Of a stretch of 32,182 nt of DNA, positions 7,001 through 18,800 are shown piece after piece. The stretch covers positions 1 to 32,182 of the forward strand of contig JAGLPO010000032.1 of assembly GCA_023137275.1 (NCBI GenBank), in the 5' to 3' direction. Below the pieces are notes generated by a model. That model did no database searches. It saw only the letters and a list, made by a program, of their open reading frames with translations, and was not told the DNA's origin. Each line of letters opens with the position of its first letter. Position 1 is the stretch's first letter. A program made the position numbers and the translations under genes. The stretch is from Candidatus Parcubacteria bacterium (lineage in GTDB: Bacteria > Patescibacteriota > Patescibacteriia > Patescibacteriales > UBA12075).

Positions 7001-9815
7001 CTCGGGCGCGTCCTACGCTCTGAACGCGCAGATCATTGCGATTAATTTAAGCGAGATTGGCGCCAGTAACTATGCTTATAACGAAAACACGACTAATTAC
7101 ACTCATACTACCGCCATGTCTGCCCGGGCCAATGTTATTTTAAGCCAGGCTGACGGAGCTAAAGATTGGCTGGTGTTTGGCATGGAAGAAGTGCAGGGAA
7201 TAAATATCAGTAGGAGCTATGAGGGTGAAATTTTTGACGGTACCAATTCGTATATGTTGCATAATCGTGAGCCGGAAAACGCGCTGGAATTAATTCCTTA
7301 TGTTATTATGCGGTCGTTTAACGACGTGGCAACCAATACTGTCTATAGTATACGGGTGCGCGATGACCAGGCCGGAGTAAATATTCATGATACAAGCAGG
7401 GTGTTTGCCCTTAATTTGGACGCGTTTGAAAGTTTTAAAACTTATTACGCTGACGTTAATACGACAATTGCCAGTGCTCCAAGCTGGACCGAGGCCGGCA
7501 ATCTTAATTCAGGCGGTAACTATACGCCTGATACCAGCGGCGATCAGCTGATTTTTGCTTCTTTTATTAATGATGTCGGTTCCGGGTCGGATGGAACAGA
7601 TGATCGTTTGCAGGTGAATAATACTACTGTGCCGACAAACTGGAGCTGGGTACAGTCGCCGACAACAAACCGCACCTCTTATGACGCGACAGACCAGATA
7701 CTGCAAAATATCGTTGCCAAAGTGGCTATCCCGGATACCGGCCAGGCGATTGATTTGAGCGCCAGTGCGATTGTCGGAACCGCTCAGGTCATTGATGAGG
7801 TCAGCATTACCGTGTTTAGTATGAAATTAAAGTCAATTAACACGCCCACCGGCACCTTTAATGCAGCTGTTCAGCGCATGGACGGCTCGGGCGTAGTTGA
7901 TATTTCAGTTGATATTAACGATGGGGACGATGATGATTGCCGCGTTAAGATAGAGTATATTTTGGGCTCGGACTGCGGCGGACTGCCTGATTATCCGACG
8001 CTTGATACCGTTGACATTAATACAGAGGCAACTTATGGCGATCCGGAGATAGACAATAATCATTCTTATCAGGTCGGGACTTCCGGCGCTATGATATTAA
8101 CCAATACCGCTACCAATACGGTTGAGTTTGACTGGCTTAGCGCCGCAGACCTTTCCAGCGGTGATACCACTTATTGTTTGCGCTTAACCGCTAATGACAA
8201 TATTTATGACCAGTCACCGGTTGCTACCACTACTCTAACAATTGATAACGTGGCCCCAAGTTCTCCCGGGCCTTTAGGCTATGTGGACCGGACCGGGACG
8301 ACTACTACCCTATCTCTAAACTCAACTACCACTGAAACTAATTTTCTTGACTATATAATATATTACAAAATTTATGATGGCAGCAATCCGGATGAATTAG
8401 ATACGCAGTGGGCTTCAAGCAGTGATCTTAATCTTGATCACATTTTATTTAATACCGCGACAACAACCAAAATAACCGGCCTTATTGCCAGCACTACTTA
8501 TAGTTTCGCGATTTGGGCTTATGATCAATACGGAAATAAGGCCAGCTCAAGCCGGATTGAAGTGACAACCAATGACGCGCCCACGGCGATTTTTAATCAG
8601 GCAGATACCAAGCAGCGAATTGACGGCTCAGGCATAGTTGATATTTCAATAGAAGTAGATGATAATAATAATCAGGATACCGTGAAAGCGCGCATTGAAT
8701 TCGCGACCGGCACCACTTGTTTATTTGCCGGCCCGGGCGACCCGACTATTGATATTAACAATGTTACGGCTGATTTTAACCCCCCAACAATTGATAATGA
8801 TAATGCTTATCAAATTGGCACAACCAGCGGCTGGATCAAAACCTCGCCGGGTTCTAATACGGTTACCTTTGACTGGTTAACCAAAACGGCTATGCCAAAC
8901 GCGGATGATAGTTATTGTTTGCAGATAATTGTTAATGATCGTTTTGATGACCAATTGGTTCCGGCAACTACCACTATTACGCTTGATAATGTTAACCCGA
9001 ATTCAACTGGAAATTTGACTGTTGGTGAGGTTACTATGGATAGTATTGCCTTGATCTATGCCACTAATACCCCGGGGACTGACACTAATGAGCCCGCGAG
9101 CGATGCTTATCAAATTTTTCGCAAGCAAGGAACCAGCGGCGTGACCGTAAATAATATTGAGCATCATAGCGCGGATTTAAACGCGTATAATTATAGCTCG
9201 GCCACTTCTACTGTTGTCAGCGATCTGGAAGCAAATACCTGGTATGTGTTTAACATCTGGACCCATGATAATTTTGGCAACCGGGCCACTGCGACCGAGA
9301 TCGCGGTCAAAACCAATGCCAGTTTGTCTAATGATTCATTGGTTTTTACTAATCCTTTAACGCTTGGGCCAAATAATAATATTGCTCTGGCCGGGACAAC
9401 GACCGAATGGAACATTCAGGCCGTGGTAAGCGAAACTAATGGCTGGTACGCGATCAGTTCAACCACGCTGAGGCTGGCTGATAATAGCGACAACACCGCG
9501 CCTTATAATGACCTTAAATTCAGATGGAACCAGACCACGCAAAGTTTCAGTGAAGTCGGTAGTGATATATTGGGGGCGATTACTTTGAGCAATAACAGTA
9601 CTTCAACCTGCGCGATTAATACCTGCACCCTTGATTTTAAGCTTGTAATTAATAAAAATTTCGCTTCCAGCAGCGTTGATTATACAGCTGAGCTGATCAG
9701 CGATAATGATTCCGGCATGATTGATTCGGACACTTACCCGGATTTTTACCAGGTCCGCTTTCCCTATGTCGCGCAGATCCATTATCTTTGGCGCTATGAC
9801 GATGGCGGCGAATAA
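4002..9815 (+). CDS. Giant secreted/surface protein 1 (1937 aa): Ser/Thr/Glu-rich region, macroglobulin-like module, Cys-paired acidic beta modules, FnIII-like modules
   Basis: Hydrophobic N-terminus FIIVFYLFIHIILGQSPIKA; S/T/E-rich segment; YLPDEEAYIQMAALNEEGHTICDAELSL...; VDISVDINDGDDDDC...YCLRLTANDN repeats; YIIYYKIYDG...TTTKITGLIASTTYSFAIWAYDQYGNKA. Confidence 0.85.
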   Translation: MLSLKYNLIKLLQRIFGITPAVSRCKLFVSLGWRFIIVFYLFIHIILGQSPIKAITKYLGAEDNEIAIIKLYAGTSRISYDDETNLGWKNNDAVIGSPDLPGSADTSDFNDSNSSLYIGGSEKLVLGDFWFLADPEIYIPEEQEAEIEIIPSPPAPLPDGRGETEENISLSTEELIQEEIIASTTVEEVISSSTEDVVATSTEIITTSTAILYLTPSSSPSEGEGGREEDIEIIEEKEDREVEIFEPDWATTTIIEVEVATSSDEDLMTINNWTDFFNTLSYVPQAKAQEFIIDEIASLNELGELKEAKLVMSFALDQVYRRGEFVPFSSEFESETIQIIATSSEEEIATSTQPSPPTPLPDGRGELEENKQASSTDEIFEVEDISSTSIEVINEIDLASSTIDLSSSTATGILNNIFGINEAKAQNQLLEDAKIAIWYSLGEKKEIGAGEDYADEQIWQLLDVLTAKKLSNHLNNGYFEFKADFLTSWEQIENLEIKFEGLLENDQGVVAYVDSFWVEAMYDPETELEKVNKRERWENALELLSNKLDFQIDKGGELSFKYNKSETKVWDTLFEIAGLSNFWQDVDISAWLVDSEGKIIETPLIILFQPDGEFVVNLPNGMRQLKPGTYTIKFHIEDFSNKEKEILDLTQSFVWGVLALNFDQASYLPDEEAYIQMAALNEEGHTICDAELSLIITSPYGNVSRLFTKENSIISSVSCGANNVTDLPDYFARYETAESGLYTVELEARTENGIKNMIDSFIVQDQLPFIIKRFGPTRIYPWADYEMKINIKANENFIGDISETVPNSFRIVDQKLSNNNQGYELINFETEKTMVWQNVRLEAGDEIEIVYKFDAPNISPEFFLLGPLEFHNLYKEDSIPVYKEARSWQIASDAQTAFIVSESIAIDTGTTSTILWEEAVSIASSSFIGGETYFIYVTSGFSGSTISVSTDFEILYDTTAQYTGLVEGPGDAYDANQVSWFDVYTMPATPEDVILQYRANSGASYALNAQIIAINLSEIGASNYAYNENTTNYTHTTAMSARANVILSQADGAKDWLVFGMEEVQGINISRSYEGEIFDGTNSYMLHNREPENALELIPYVIMRSFNDVATNTVYSIRVRDDQAGVNIHDTSRVFALNLDAFESFKTYYADVNTTIASAPSWTEAGNLNSGGNYTPDTSGDQLIFASFINDVGSGSDGTDDRLQVNNTTVPTNWSWVQSPTTNRTSYDATDQILQNIVAKVAIPDTGQAIDLSASAIVGTAQVIDEVSITVFSMKLKSINTPTGTFNAAVQRMDGSGVVDISVDINDGDDDDCRVKIEYILGSDCGGLPDYPTLDTVDINTEATYGDPEIDNNHSYQVGTSGAMILTNTATNTVEFDWLSAADLSSGDTTYCLRLTANDNIYDQSPVATTTLTIDNVAPSSPGPLGYVDRTGTTTTLSLNSTTTETNFLDYIIYYKIYDGSNPDELDTQWASSSDLNLDHILFNTATTTKITGLIASTTYSFAIWAYDQYGNKASSSRIEVTTNDAPTAIFNQADTKQRIDGSGIVDISIEVDDNNNQDTVKARIEFATGTTCLFAGPGDPTIDINNVTADFNPPTIDNDNAYQIGTTSGWIKTSPGSNTVTFDWLTKTAMPNADDSYCLQIIVNDRFDDQLVPATTTITLDNVNPNSTGNLTVGEVTMDSIALIYATNTPGTDTNEPASDAYQIFRKQGTSGVTVNNIEHHSADLNAYNYSSATSTVVSDLEANTWYVFNIWTHDNFGNRATATEIAVKTNASLSNDSLVFTNPLTLGPNNNIALAGTTTEWNIQAVVSETNGWYAISSTTLRLADNSDNTAPYNDLKFRWNQTTQSFSEVGSDILGAITLSNNSTSTCAINTCTLDFKLVINKNFASSSVDYTAELISDNDSGMIDSDTYPDFYQVRFPYVAQIHYLWRYDDGGE
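4452..4490. repeat. In-frame palindromic REP-like insertion A
   Basis: ccctctcccccggCCCCTCTCCCagacGGGAGAGGGGag; perfect 10-bp stem 4465-4474 / 4479-4488; encodes PSPPAPLPDGRGE. Confidence 0.85.
4641..4680. repeat. In-frame palindromic REP-like insertion B
   Basis: ctcacccccagctCCTCTCCTTctgAAGGAGAGGgtggca; 9-bp stem 4654-4662 / 4666-4674; encodes LTPSSSPSEGEGGRE. Confidence 0.8.
5061..5099. repeat. In-frame palindromic REP-like insertion C
   Basis: ccctctcccccgaCCCCTCTCCCagacGGGAGAGGGGag, one mismatch to 4452-4490 over 39 nt; encodes PSPPTPLPDGRGE. Confidence 0.85.
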
Positions 9816-9816
9816 G

Positions 9817-9855
9817 GGTAGTTGAAAGTTTATAAAGTTAAAAGTAGAAAGTTAA
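9817..9855. repeat. AAAGTT-type short repeat between the two giant genes
   Basis: gtagttgaaagtttataaagttaaaagtagaaagttaa; same flavour as 3153-3203. Confidence 0.55.
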
Positions 9856-12800
9856 ATGTTTGAAAAGTTACAACAAAAAAATATTTTTAAAAAAATATTG
9901 ATTGCTTCAATAATGTTTTTGTTGTTTTTTAGCCTTAATGTTTCCTGGGCAGCGGAAAAGAGGCAGATGCGAAGCGGTTTGGAATTTGGTTTGCTTACGG
10001 ATAAAACGAGTTTTAGTATGAGCGAAGAAGTGGAGCTGGATTTTGAATTTAAGAAGCAGCGTTATGGTATAAAAAGAATTGGCGCCTGGTTCAAGGGTTT
10101 GGTGGCAGACGAATATAAGGATACCGGAATCAGATCAAGGTTGGTTGATCAGGAAGGGGAAGTAGAGATTGAATATAATAAAAAGGGGGAATTTAAAGTT
10201 AAGTTATCAGATACAAGCAAGTTGCGGCCGGGCAAATATGAATTGGAAATAATTATTCAGGATGAAAGTTTAACAAATGGTAAAGAGATTATTTTTACTC
10301 AGGATTTTACCTGGGGAGTGTTGGCTTATAATTCTAATAAATCAATATATAAACCGGGCGAAGATGCTTATTTGCAGTTCGCGGTCTTGGATGATAATGG
10401 TGATACATTATGCAACGCGGATTTAGAGGTGATAATTGACGAGCCGGGTTGGGGCAAAAAAGTTTTATCAACCAAAGACGGTTCAATAATTCGCAATCCT
10501 GAATGCGGACCGAATAATGTGATTGACAAGCCGGATTATTTTGCCAATTATCAAGCCGATGATATTGGGGAATATAAATTGACGATCACAGCGTTAATTG
10601 ATAATGGTAAAAGGCAGATTAATGATAAGTTTGAAGTTAGAAAAAACGCGTTATTTGAAATTGAGCGGGTTGGACCGACCAGGATATATCCAGTGGCGGA
10701 TTATAGTATGAAAATATTGGTAAAAGCTAATGAAGATTGGCAGGGAGATTTAATTGAATCTGTACCGAATGAATTTGAGGTAAAGACAGCAGACAGCAGA
10801 CAGCAGACAGCAGAAATTAAGGAGGAAAATGGTTATAAAAAAATTATATGGAAAAATGTTCAAATGAAAGCCGGAGAAACGATTGAGTTAAATTATGAGT
10901 TTGACGCGCCGGATGTATCGCCTGAGTTTTATTTGTTAGGCCCCCTGGAGCTTGTAAATAATTCAAAATTCAAAATTCGAAATTCAAAATTCAGCGAAGC
11001 AAGGCAGTGGCAGATCGCGGCTGACGCGTTAAATGTGTTTGAGGCTACTGGCGGTTATGGGTTTGGCTGGACCAATCCGGAAAGAGCCTGGGATCGCAGT
11101 AATGATAATTACGCGATTCGTGATATTCCCCGCAAAAGCGCGGATGATTCGGCTAATTATCTTTATGCCACTTCGTCTGATGCGATCGCGCAAAACGGCG
11201 TTATTACCCTGGTGGAGATCGGAGTAGAGGGGATTGTGGAAGATATAACGGATAATAGTGTTTTTGTGGCGCCGGTTTTTAATGGTTTTTCAACCGGAAC
11301 CCCTAAGGAAATCAGCGGGACGCGTTTGGGCGGCGCGGATGATAATTCTACCGACTATGAAAATATTACCGGCGATTTAGCCGGACCGGGAGCCAATAGC
11401 TGGACATGGGAAGATGTGGAAAATTTGGACATAATGGTTTATGGCTATAATATGGACACTGGACAGGATCGCCAAATATATATTGATCAGATTCGCATCC
11501 AGGTTACTTATAACGAGCCGCCAACCGGCACCGGCCTTTCAGTAGTTCCCAAAACCGATGGCTCAGGAGCCGTTGATATTGAGATAACGGCTGATGACCC
11601 GGAAGATGATGATTCCCGGATCAAAGTTGAGTACGCGGCCGGTACGGATTGCAGTTCACTGAGTTTGTCCACGATTAATTCAAGCGTTAGCGCTGATTAT
11701 GGCACGGCGCCGGATGTTGATAATAATTACCCTTACCAGATCGGCACAACCAGCGCCTGGGTGCTGACCAACGCCGGGGCTAATACTGTTTATTTTGACT
11801 GGCTATCAAAGAGCGACGCGCCAACAGCTGATGGGACTTATTGCGTACAGGTTACGGTTAATGATAATTTACAGGATCAGTTGGTGGTAGCTACTACCAC
11901 CATAACTTTAGATAATGTGGCGCCGCAAATAACGAATGTGGTGGTATTGGACCAAATGTACGCGATTGGCGACACTATGACGGCTACAATTACGGTTGTG
12001 TCCGATACTGACACCTATACCCTGGCTACTACTTCGTTTAATTATGCCACCAGCGCCAGCATCAATTTAATCAAAATAAATAATACAACTTATACAATAG
12101 ACCACACAATAACAACGGGAGATACAGATCGTTCAACCGGAACGATTCCTTTTTGGGTACAGCTTAGAGACAGCTATGGTAACGCAAACACGGAGTATAT
12201 TGGCAATTTAACTAACGGCTCTATTGACGCTAATGCCCCAAGTATAAGTTCGGTCATTACACAAGATTTAATGTATGCAATCGGTGATACTTTAACTGCC
12301 ACTATCACGGTCACGGCTGACACTGATATTTTTCAACTGGAACCAAGCTCTATTAACAAGGCCACCAGTTCAACCGGAAATTTTACAAAGATAAATAATA
12401 CTACTTATACGCTTACTTATAATATCCAGTCTGGCCACACTGATCGCGCTACCGGCACTATTCCCTATTGGCTGGCTTTGATGGATAATTACGGAAATAT
12501 TAATACTCCTTTTACAGGCAGCCTAAGCAACGGCTCAATGGACGCGAATGAACCGGTGATCCAGGCGGTTTATATTACCAATGGAATTTATAAAATCGGC
12601 AGCGATATTGATATTATTATTGATACAACCGAATCAGGCTTGCGCCTTGGAATAACTACGATAAATGGGCAAGCAACGCATTCTTTTATAGATAATACTG
12701 ATACAACTTATGGAACGGTTTATACAATAAGCGAAGGTGACGCGGATCAGACATCCGGAAATATCCCGATCAGCGTTATAATGCGGGACGCTCATGGCAA

Positions 12801-15800
12801 TAACAGCGCTGCTAAAAACTTGGCTGAAACAAACAATGCTTCGGTTGATGCTAACAAACCAAATATCACTGCGATTGAAATTCCTGATTTAATTTATAAA
12901 GTGGGCGACACCTTAACTGCCACAATTACGGTTATATCAGATATTAATGAATATTCTTTGGGTACTTCATCTATAAACCAGGCAACCGGCTCAACCGGTA
13001 ATTTGATTAAAATTAATAATACTACCTATACTCTTGATTACACGATCAATGAAGGGGATACGGACCGGCCAGCCGGCACGATCCCGGTTTCTATTATGCT
13101 TAAGGATCAGGTGTTGCAGTATAACGACCCGGCTTCCACTACCGTAAGTGTTAACACGGCTTCAATTGACGCCAATTCACCGGTCATAAAAGCAGTTAGC
13201 TTTATTCCATCCTTGGGAGTGCTTAAGGTCGGTGATAAAGCGACTTCAACCTTGACGGCAACTAATTCTGAGGCCGGCTTGTTTGTAGTAACCGCGACAA
13301 TCAATGGCAAGGATGCATCCAGCACATTTAATGATATTGGCGGGGGTGATTATGAATTGGTTTACACGGTTGCGGAGAATGACACTGACCACCCGGATAA
13401 TGATGATTTGCCGGTTTACTATGTGCTTAGGGACGCGGCAGGCAATGAATCCGCGGCTTACGCTACCGCTGACCCGGACAACCGCCCGGGCGTGGACGGG
13501 CATAAGCCAATAATTTCAGATGTATATTTTAACATCACCTCCGGCGTATTAAAAATAAACGACATTGCCACCGCGACAATTGTTTCGGACGGAACCGGCT
13601 ACAATACCGGAACAATAACTATAAATGGCGTGGACGTTAGTTCCACTTTGGCTGCTTCCAGCACCAATAACTACACTGTTACTTACACGGTAGAAGAGGG
13701 GCATACGGATATTTTAGACGCAAATGATCTGCCGATCAGTATTAGCTTAATTGATAATGCCGGAAACGAAAGCGTTGCATATGAAACCGCTGACCCGGAC
13801 AACCGCCCCGGAGTGGACGGACACAAGCCAATAATTTCAGATGTATATTTTAACATCACCTCCGGCTGGCTAAAGGTTGGTGATACGGCCACCGCGACAA
13901 TTGTTTCTGGCGGGACTCTTTACAGCGCCGGCACGATCACGATCAACAACGTGGACGTGAGTTCCAGTTTGGCAGCGGCAACCGGAAACAATTATACAGT
14001 TGCTTATATTGTCAGTGAGGGGGACATGGATGTTAATGATAGCGCTGATCTGCCGATAAATATCAGCCTTCTTGACACGGCTGGCAATCAAAGCGATGCC
14101 TACATTACGCCTGACGCAGCTGGTCGGCCCGGCGTGGACGGGCATACACCGACCGTGCCGGGCAATTTAAGTTTTATTGGCCATAACAATGATTCAATAA
14201 TAATCCAGTTTGGCGCTGTTTCAAGCGATACTTATTTTGAAGAATATAAAATTTTCTATAAACAGGGATCAAGCGGGGTCACGGAGAACGACTTGGTTCA
14301 CGCCTCAAACACGGACCAGAATCTGGGAGAAGAAGATTTTGACGGCTATTCCACTACTACAATCAGCGGTTTGGATTTAGGCACCGATTATGTATTTAAT
14401 ATCTGGGTTTATGATATTGCCGGCAATGCCACCAGCGCCGCGGTTGAGCTTACAGCCGGCACTAATTACGCGCCCGGCAATCCCGCGGCTTTAACGCAAT
14501 TAAAAAGTGATGGCAGTACGTCGGTTTCTAACGGGCAATGGACCAATGAAGACAGTATTCGTTTGCAAGCCAGTGTTAATGATACGGAAACAGACTCTAC
14601 TATTACTTTTTATTTTGAGATCGCTACCAGTACTGACGCTTTTAATAATTCCACAACCAGTCCTTGTGCGTTTGACGCTGGTTGGGATGTCTGCGGTTCT
14701 AAAGTTTGGGCTACAAGTTCAGCAGCGGGTGATTATAGCGTAAGTCCTTTTATTGCTTATGCCAGCTCAAGCGCGCTTTATGATTCTGTGGTCGGTTATA
14801 AATGGCAGGTAATGGCCTGTGATGAATATAATGCCTGCTCAGCATGGGTAGACGCGGGCAGCGACCCGAATTTCAAAGTTGACAATACCGTTCCCGGAAC
14901 GCCGAGTAATTTAAGCGAAGAGTCTAAAACCAGTACTGAGATTACGCTTGATCTGGGCACAGGGGTAATTGAAGCTAATTTCCAGGAATATATCATTTAT
15001 TATAAGCAAGGCGCTTCAGGCGTAACTGAATCTGATTTGCAGCATAGCTCCAGCTCGGACGAGAATTTAGCGGATCGGCTTTTTGACGGTGAAAGCACGA
15101 CCACGGTGGAGAATTTGTCAGCCGGTATTCAATATGTTTTTAATATCTGGGCTTATGACGAAGCCGGCAACAAGGCGCAAGCAACAGAAGTTTCCATTAC
15201 AACCAACTCGGCCAACAATAAGCCAACCGGAATAATTAACTCGGCAACGCAAAAAATTGACGGTACCGGACGGGTTGATATTTCAATTGAGGCTGATGAC
15301 CAGGACAATGACGATACGCTTCGGGCCTTGATTGAATATGAAGCCGGATCAAGCTGTACTTTTAGCCCAGGCGCTAAAGCCACAATTGATACCAATAATA
15401 TCAGTGTTGACAATTTGCCCGCGCCAAACGTTGATAATAATGCGAGCTATCAAGTTGGCACAACCAGCGCCTGGATACTTACTTCGCCCGGGTCAAACAC
15501 GGTTAATTTTGATTGGAAGAGCGCTGTTGATGAGGGGGCGGCTGACAACACTTATTGTTTGCGGCTGACAGTAAACGACGGCACTTATAACCAAAGCGTA
15601 TTAGCAACCACTACTTTAACACTGGACAATGTTAACCCAACGGCTCCGGGTCAGCTTACTACATACAGTACCTCAACCTATAGCGCGATCATAAATTTTG
15701 GCGCCGGCAGCATTGACACCAATTTTGACCATTACGAAATGTATTACAAAGTCGGTACTGGCGGTGTAACCGTAAATAATATTGAGCATATTGATTCTAA

Positions 15801-18800
15801 TCTTGATACGCAAAATTACGGCGGCGCCGGCGATACGACCATTAGCGGTCTAAGCGCCGGCGTAACTTATACGGTAAATATCTGGGCTTTTGACGATTAT
15901 GGCAATAGAGCGACCAGTACGGAAATTACGTTCACCACTAACCAAATTCCTAATAATCCCGCGACTTTAAAACAAACCAGAACCGACGGCGCTACGCTAA
16001 TTACTAACAGCGATTGGACCAATGAATCAAGTGTTCATCTCTCGGCCAGCGTAAATGACGATGATGCGGGGGAGACGATCACGGTTTATTTTGAGATCGC
16101 TTCTACCACTGATGCGTTTACAAATTCAACTTCAAGCGCTTGCGCGGCTGGCGCGTCTTGGAGCAGCTGCTCAAGTCGTGTTTGGCAAGTGGTGTCAAGC
16201 CTTGGGGATTATAGCGCCACACCATTTATCGCGACTATTACTCCGTTAAACATTCCTAACGAATACACTGGATTAAAATGGCAGGTGATTGCCTGCGACT
16301 CGGAAAATGTTTGCAGTGAGTGGGTTGATGCCGGAGCAGACCCGAATATTAAAATTGACACCAAGTCGCCGAGCGAGCCCGGGCAATTAAGCTTAAATAG
16401 CTATGATTATAATAGTATTACTTTGGATTTTGACTCAGCGAGCATTGAGGATAATTTTCTTGAATACATAATTTATTATAAACTCGGAACCAGCGGAGTA
16501 AGCGAAAGTAATATGCCGCATAGCTCAAGTACTGACATTAATTTGGATAGCCAGAATTATGGCGGCGCAGGCAATAACACTATTATTAGCGGTCTTGTTG
16601 AGGGTCAGGATTATGTTTTTAATATCTACGCTTATGACGAAGCCGGCAACACAGCCGGCGCGATTGCCGAATATACGCACAGCACTAACAACCGTCCGAC
16701 AGGCAGCTTTGTTACCACCTCAACCAAGCTTGATGGCGGCGGCGGGGTTGATATTTCTTTTATCGTGGATGACGCGGACGATGATGATTGTCAGGCTAGA
16801 TTGGAATATTCCACCAGTACAGACTGCAGTTCTTTTTATGCTCTGGACCCGGCCATTGATGAACTTGATGTTAACGCGACAAGCACTTATGGCGATCCAA
16901 CGGTTGAGAATGATAACGAATATCAGGTTGGCAATGCCAGCGACTGGATAACAACCGGTTCCGGCGTTAATACGGTTTACATTGATTGGTTAAGCGAATT
17001 GGATGAAGTTAACGCGACCGGCACCTATTGTTTGCGCTTAACTGTTAATGATACTCGTGATGACCAGGCAATTTTTGCCACTACTACCGTATATATTGAT
17101 AATGAAGAGCCAAGCCAGCCTGGCGATTTAGCTTTACTTAGCCGGACAATTAACTCAGTTATTCTTCAGTTCGGAACAACTAGCGCGGATTCAAACTTTG
17201 ACCGCTATAAAATATTTTATCAAGACGGGGCCATAGTTGATGAAGACGATATTGAGCATAATGATGCTAATCTTTTAGAACAAAATTTTGATGGCGCGGC
17301 CACTACTTCAATTAATGGTTTGGATCCTGACACCCAATATACTTTTAATATTTACGCTTATGATGATTATGGCAACGCAGTTGCCGCCATACCTTTAACA
17401 GAAAAAACTAATGCTTTGCCAACCGGGCAATTTAATTCAGCGGCGCAAAAAATTAACGGAAGCGGGGTGGTTGATATTTCAATTGAGGTTTATGATGTTA
17501 ACGGGGACCTGGCGCAGGCTAAATTGGAATACGAAGCTGGCAGCACTTGTGAATTTTTATCAAGCGATCCCCTTTATTTAGATTCAAATCCGGCAAATAT
17601 TTCAGCTGATCATGGTACGCCGGAGATTGATAATGGTAGTGAATATCAGGTCGGTTCTTCAAGTAGGATCATCACGTCAAGCGGTTCAAACACGATTAAC
17701 TTTGATTGGCTAAGCAAGCAGGATGTTCCGGCCGCAAACGGAGAATATTGCTTGCGTTTAACCGTATTTGACGGCGCTGATATTCAGACTACTTTGGCGA
17801 CCACCACTTTGGTGGTTGACAACACGGTTCCTGACGCGCCAGGCGATCTAACGGTTGAAAGCGTTACCGGTTTGACCGTAACCCTTATTTTTGGCGCAAA
17901 CGGCGCGGACGATTATTTTAACGAGTATAAGATTTTTTATAAACAAGACACTGTCGGAGTAACAGAGAACGATAATGAATTTAATAAAAATAATGATGTT
18001 AGCCTGGGGGATGAGAATTATTTGACCAATGGTTCCACTACTGTTAGCGGCTTGATTCAAGACACTGACTATGTGTTTAATATTTGGATCTATGATGACT
18101 ATGGTAATGTGGCTAGCGCTACTAATGAAATATCAACTACTACGGCCTCTATCCAATCTGCTACCTGGAGGGAAGACGAAGATACGCCGGTTCCCGCAAG
18201 CAGCACTCCGCCGAGTGAATTTGAAAATATACGTATTCGGATAGCTATCGCTAATAGCGGTGATTGGGCGGCCAGCAATACAAAATATAATCTGGAATAT
18301 GGCGTAAAAAACGGCACTTGCGCGGCCGCTGCCAGCTGGACCACAGTATTAACCAATGCTACAACCGAACATTTTGAAATGACTGAAAGTATTTATTTTG
18401 ATGACCGGGCATCAACCACCGAGCAATTAATTAATGCCGAGGAATACACTTTCGTAGCCGGTTATTTGCTTGAAGATCCTTCCAACCAGACCGGGCTGAT
18501 ATCTTTAAGCAGTAATCGTTATACGGAAGTAGAATATAATATTGCCGGCACCGCTAATGTATCAAACAGCGCCACTTATTGTTTCCGGATTACCGCGGAC
18601 GGGGAAGCTTTGGATGAATATAGCGAGTACGCGGAATTAATGATGGCACCACCGCCGGACGGGGATTTTAATTCAGCTACGCTAAGGACTGACGGCTCAG
18701 GCATAGTTGACATTTCAATTGAAGTAAGCGATTCTACCGGGGATCCGAGTAAAGCAAAGCTGGAATACGCGACTGGCACCAGCTGTGTCTTTAGCCCATC

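Noticed and set aside
10785-10813. Sequencing or assembly error as sole explanation of the heptamer repeats
   Set aside because: The reading frame is intact across both tracts and the flanking protein matches the homologous module of giant protein 1, so the assembled length is plausible, although read-level checking is still needed.
16559-16951. 130-aa alternative-frame ORF (and similar 60-108-aa + and - strand ORFs throughout 4300-22900)
   Set aside because: They overlap the two giant ORFs in other frames and have no recognisable domain; they arise by chance from repetitive coding sequence.
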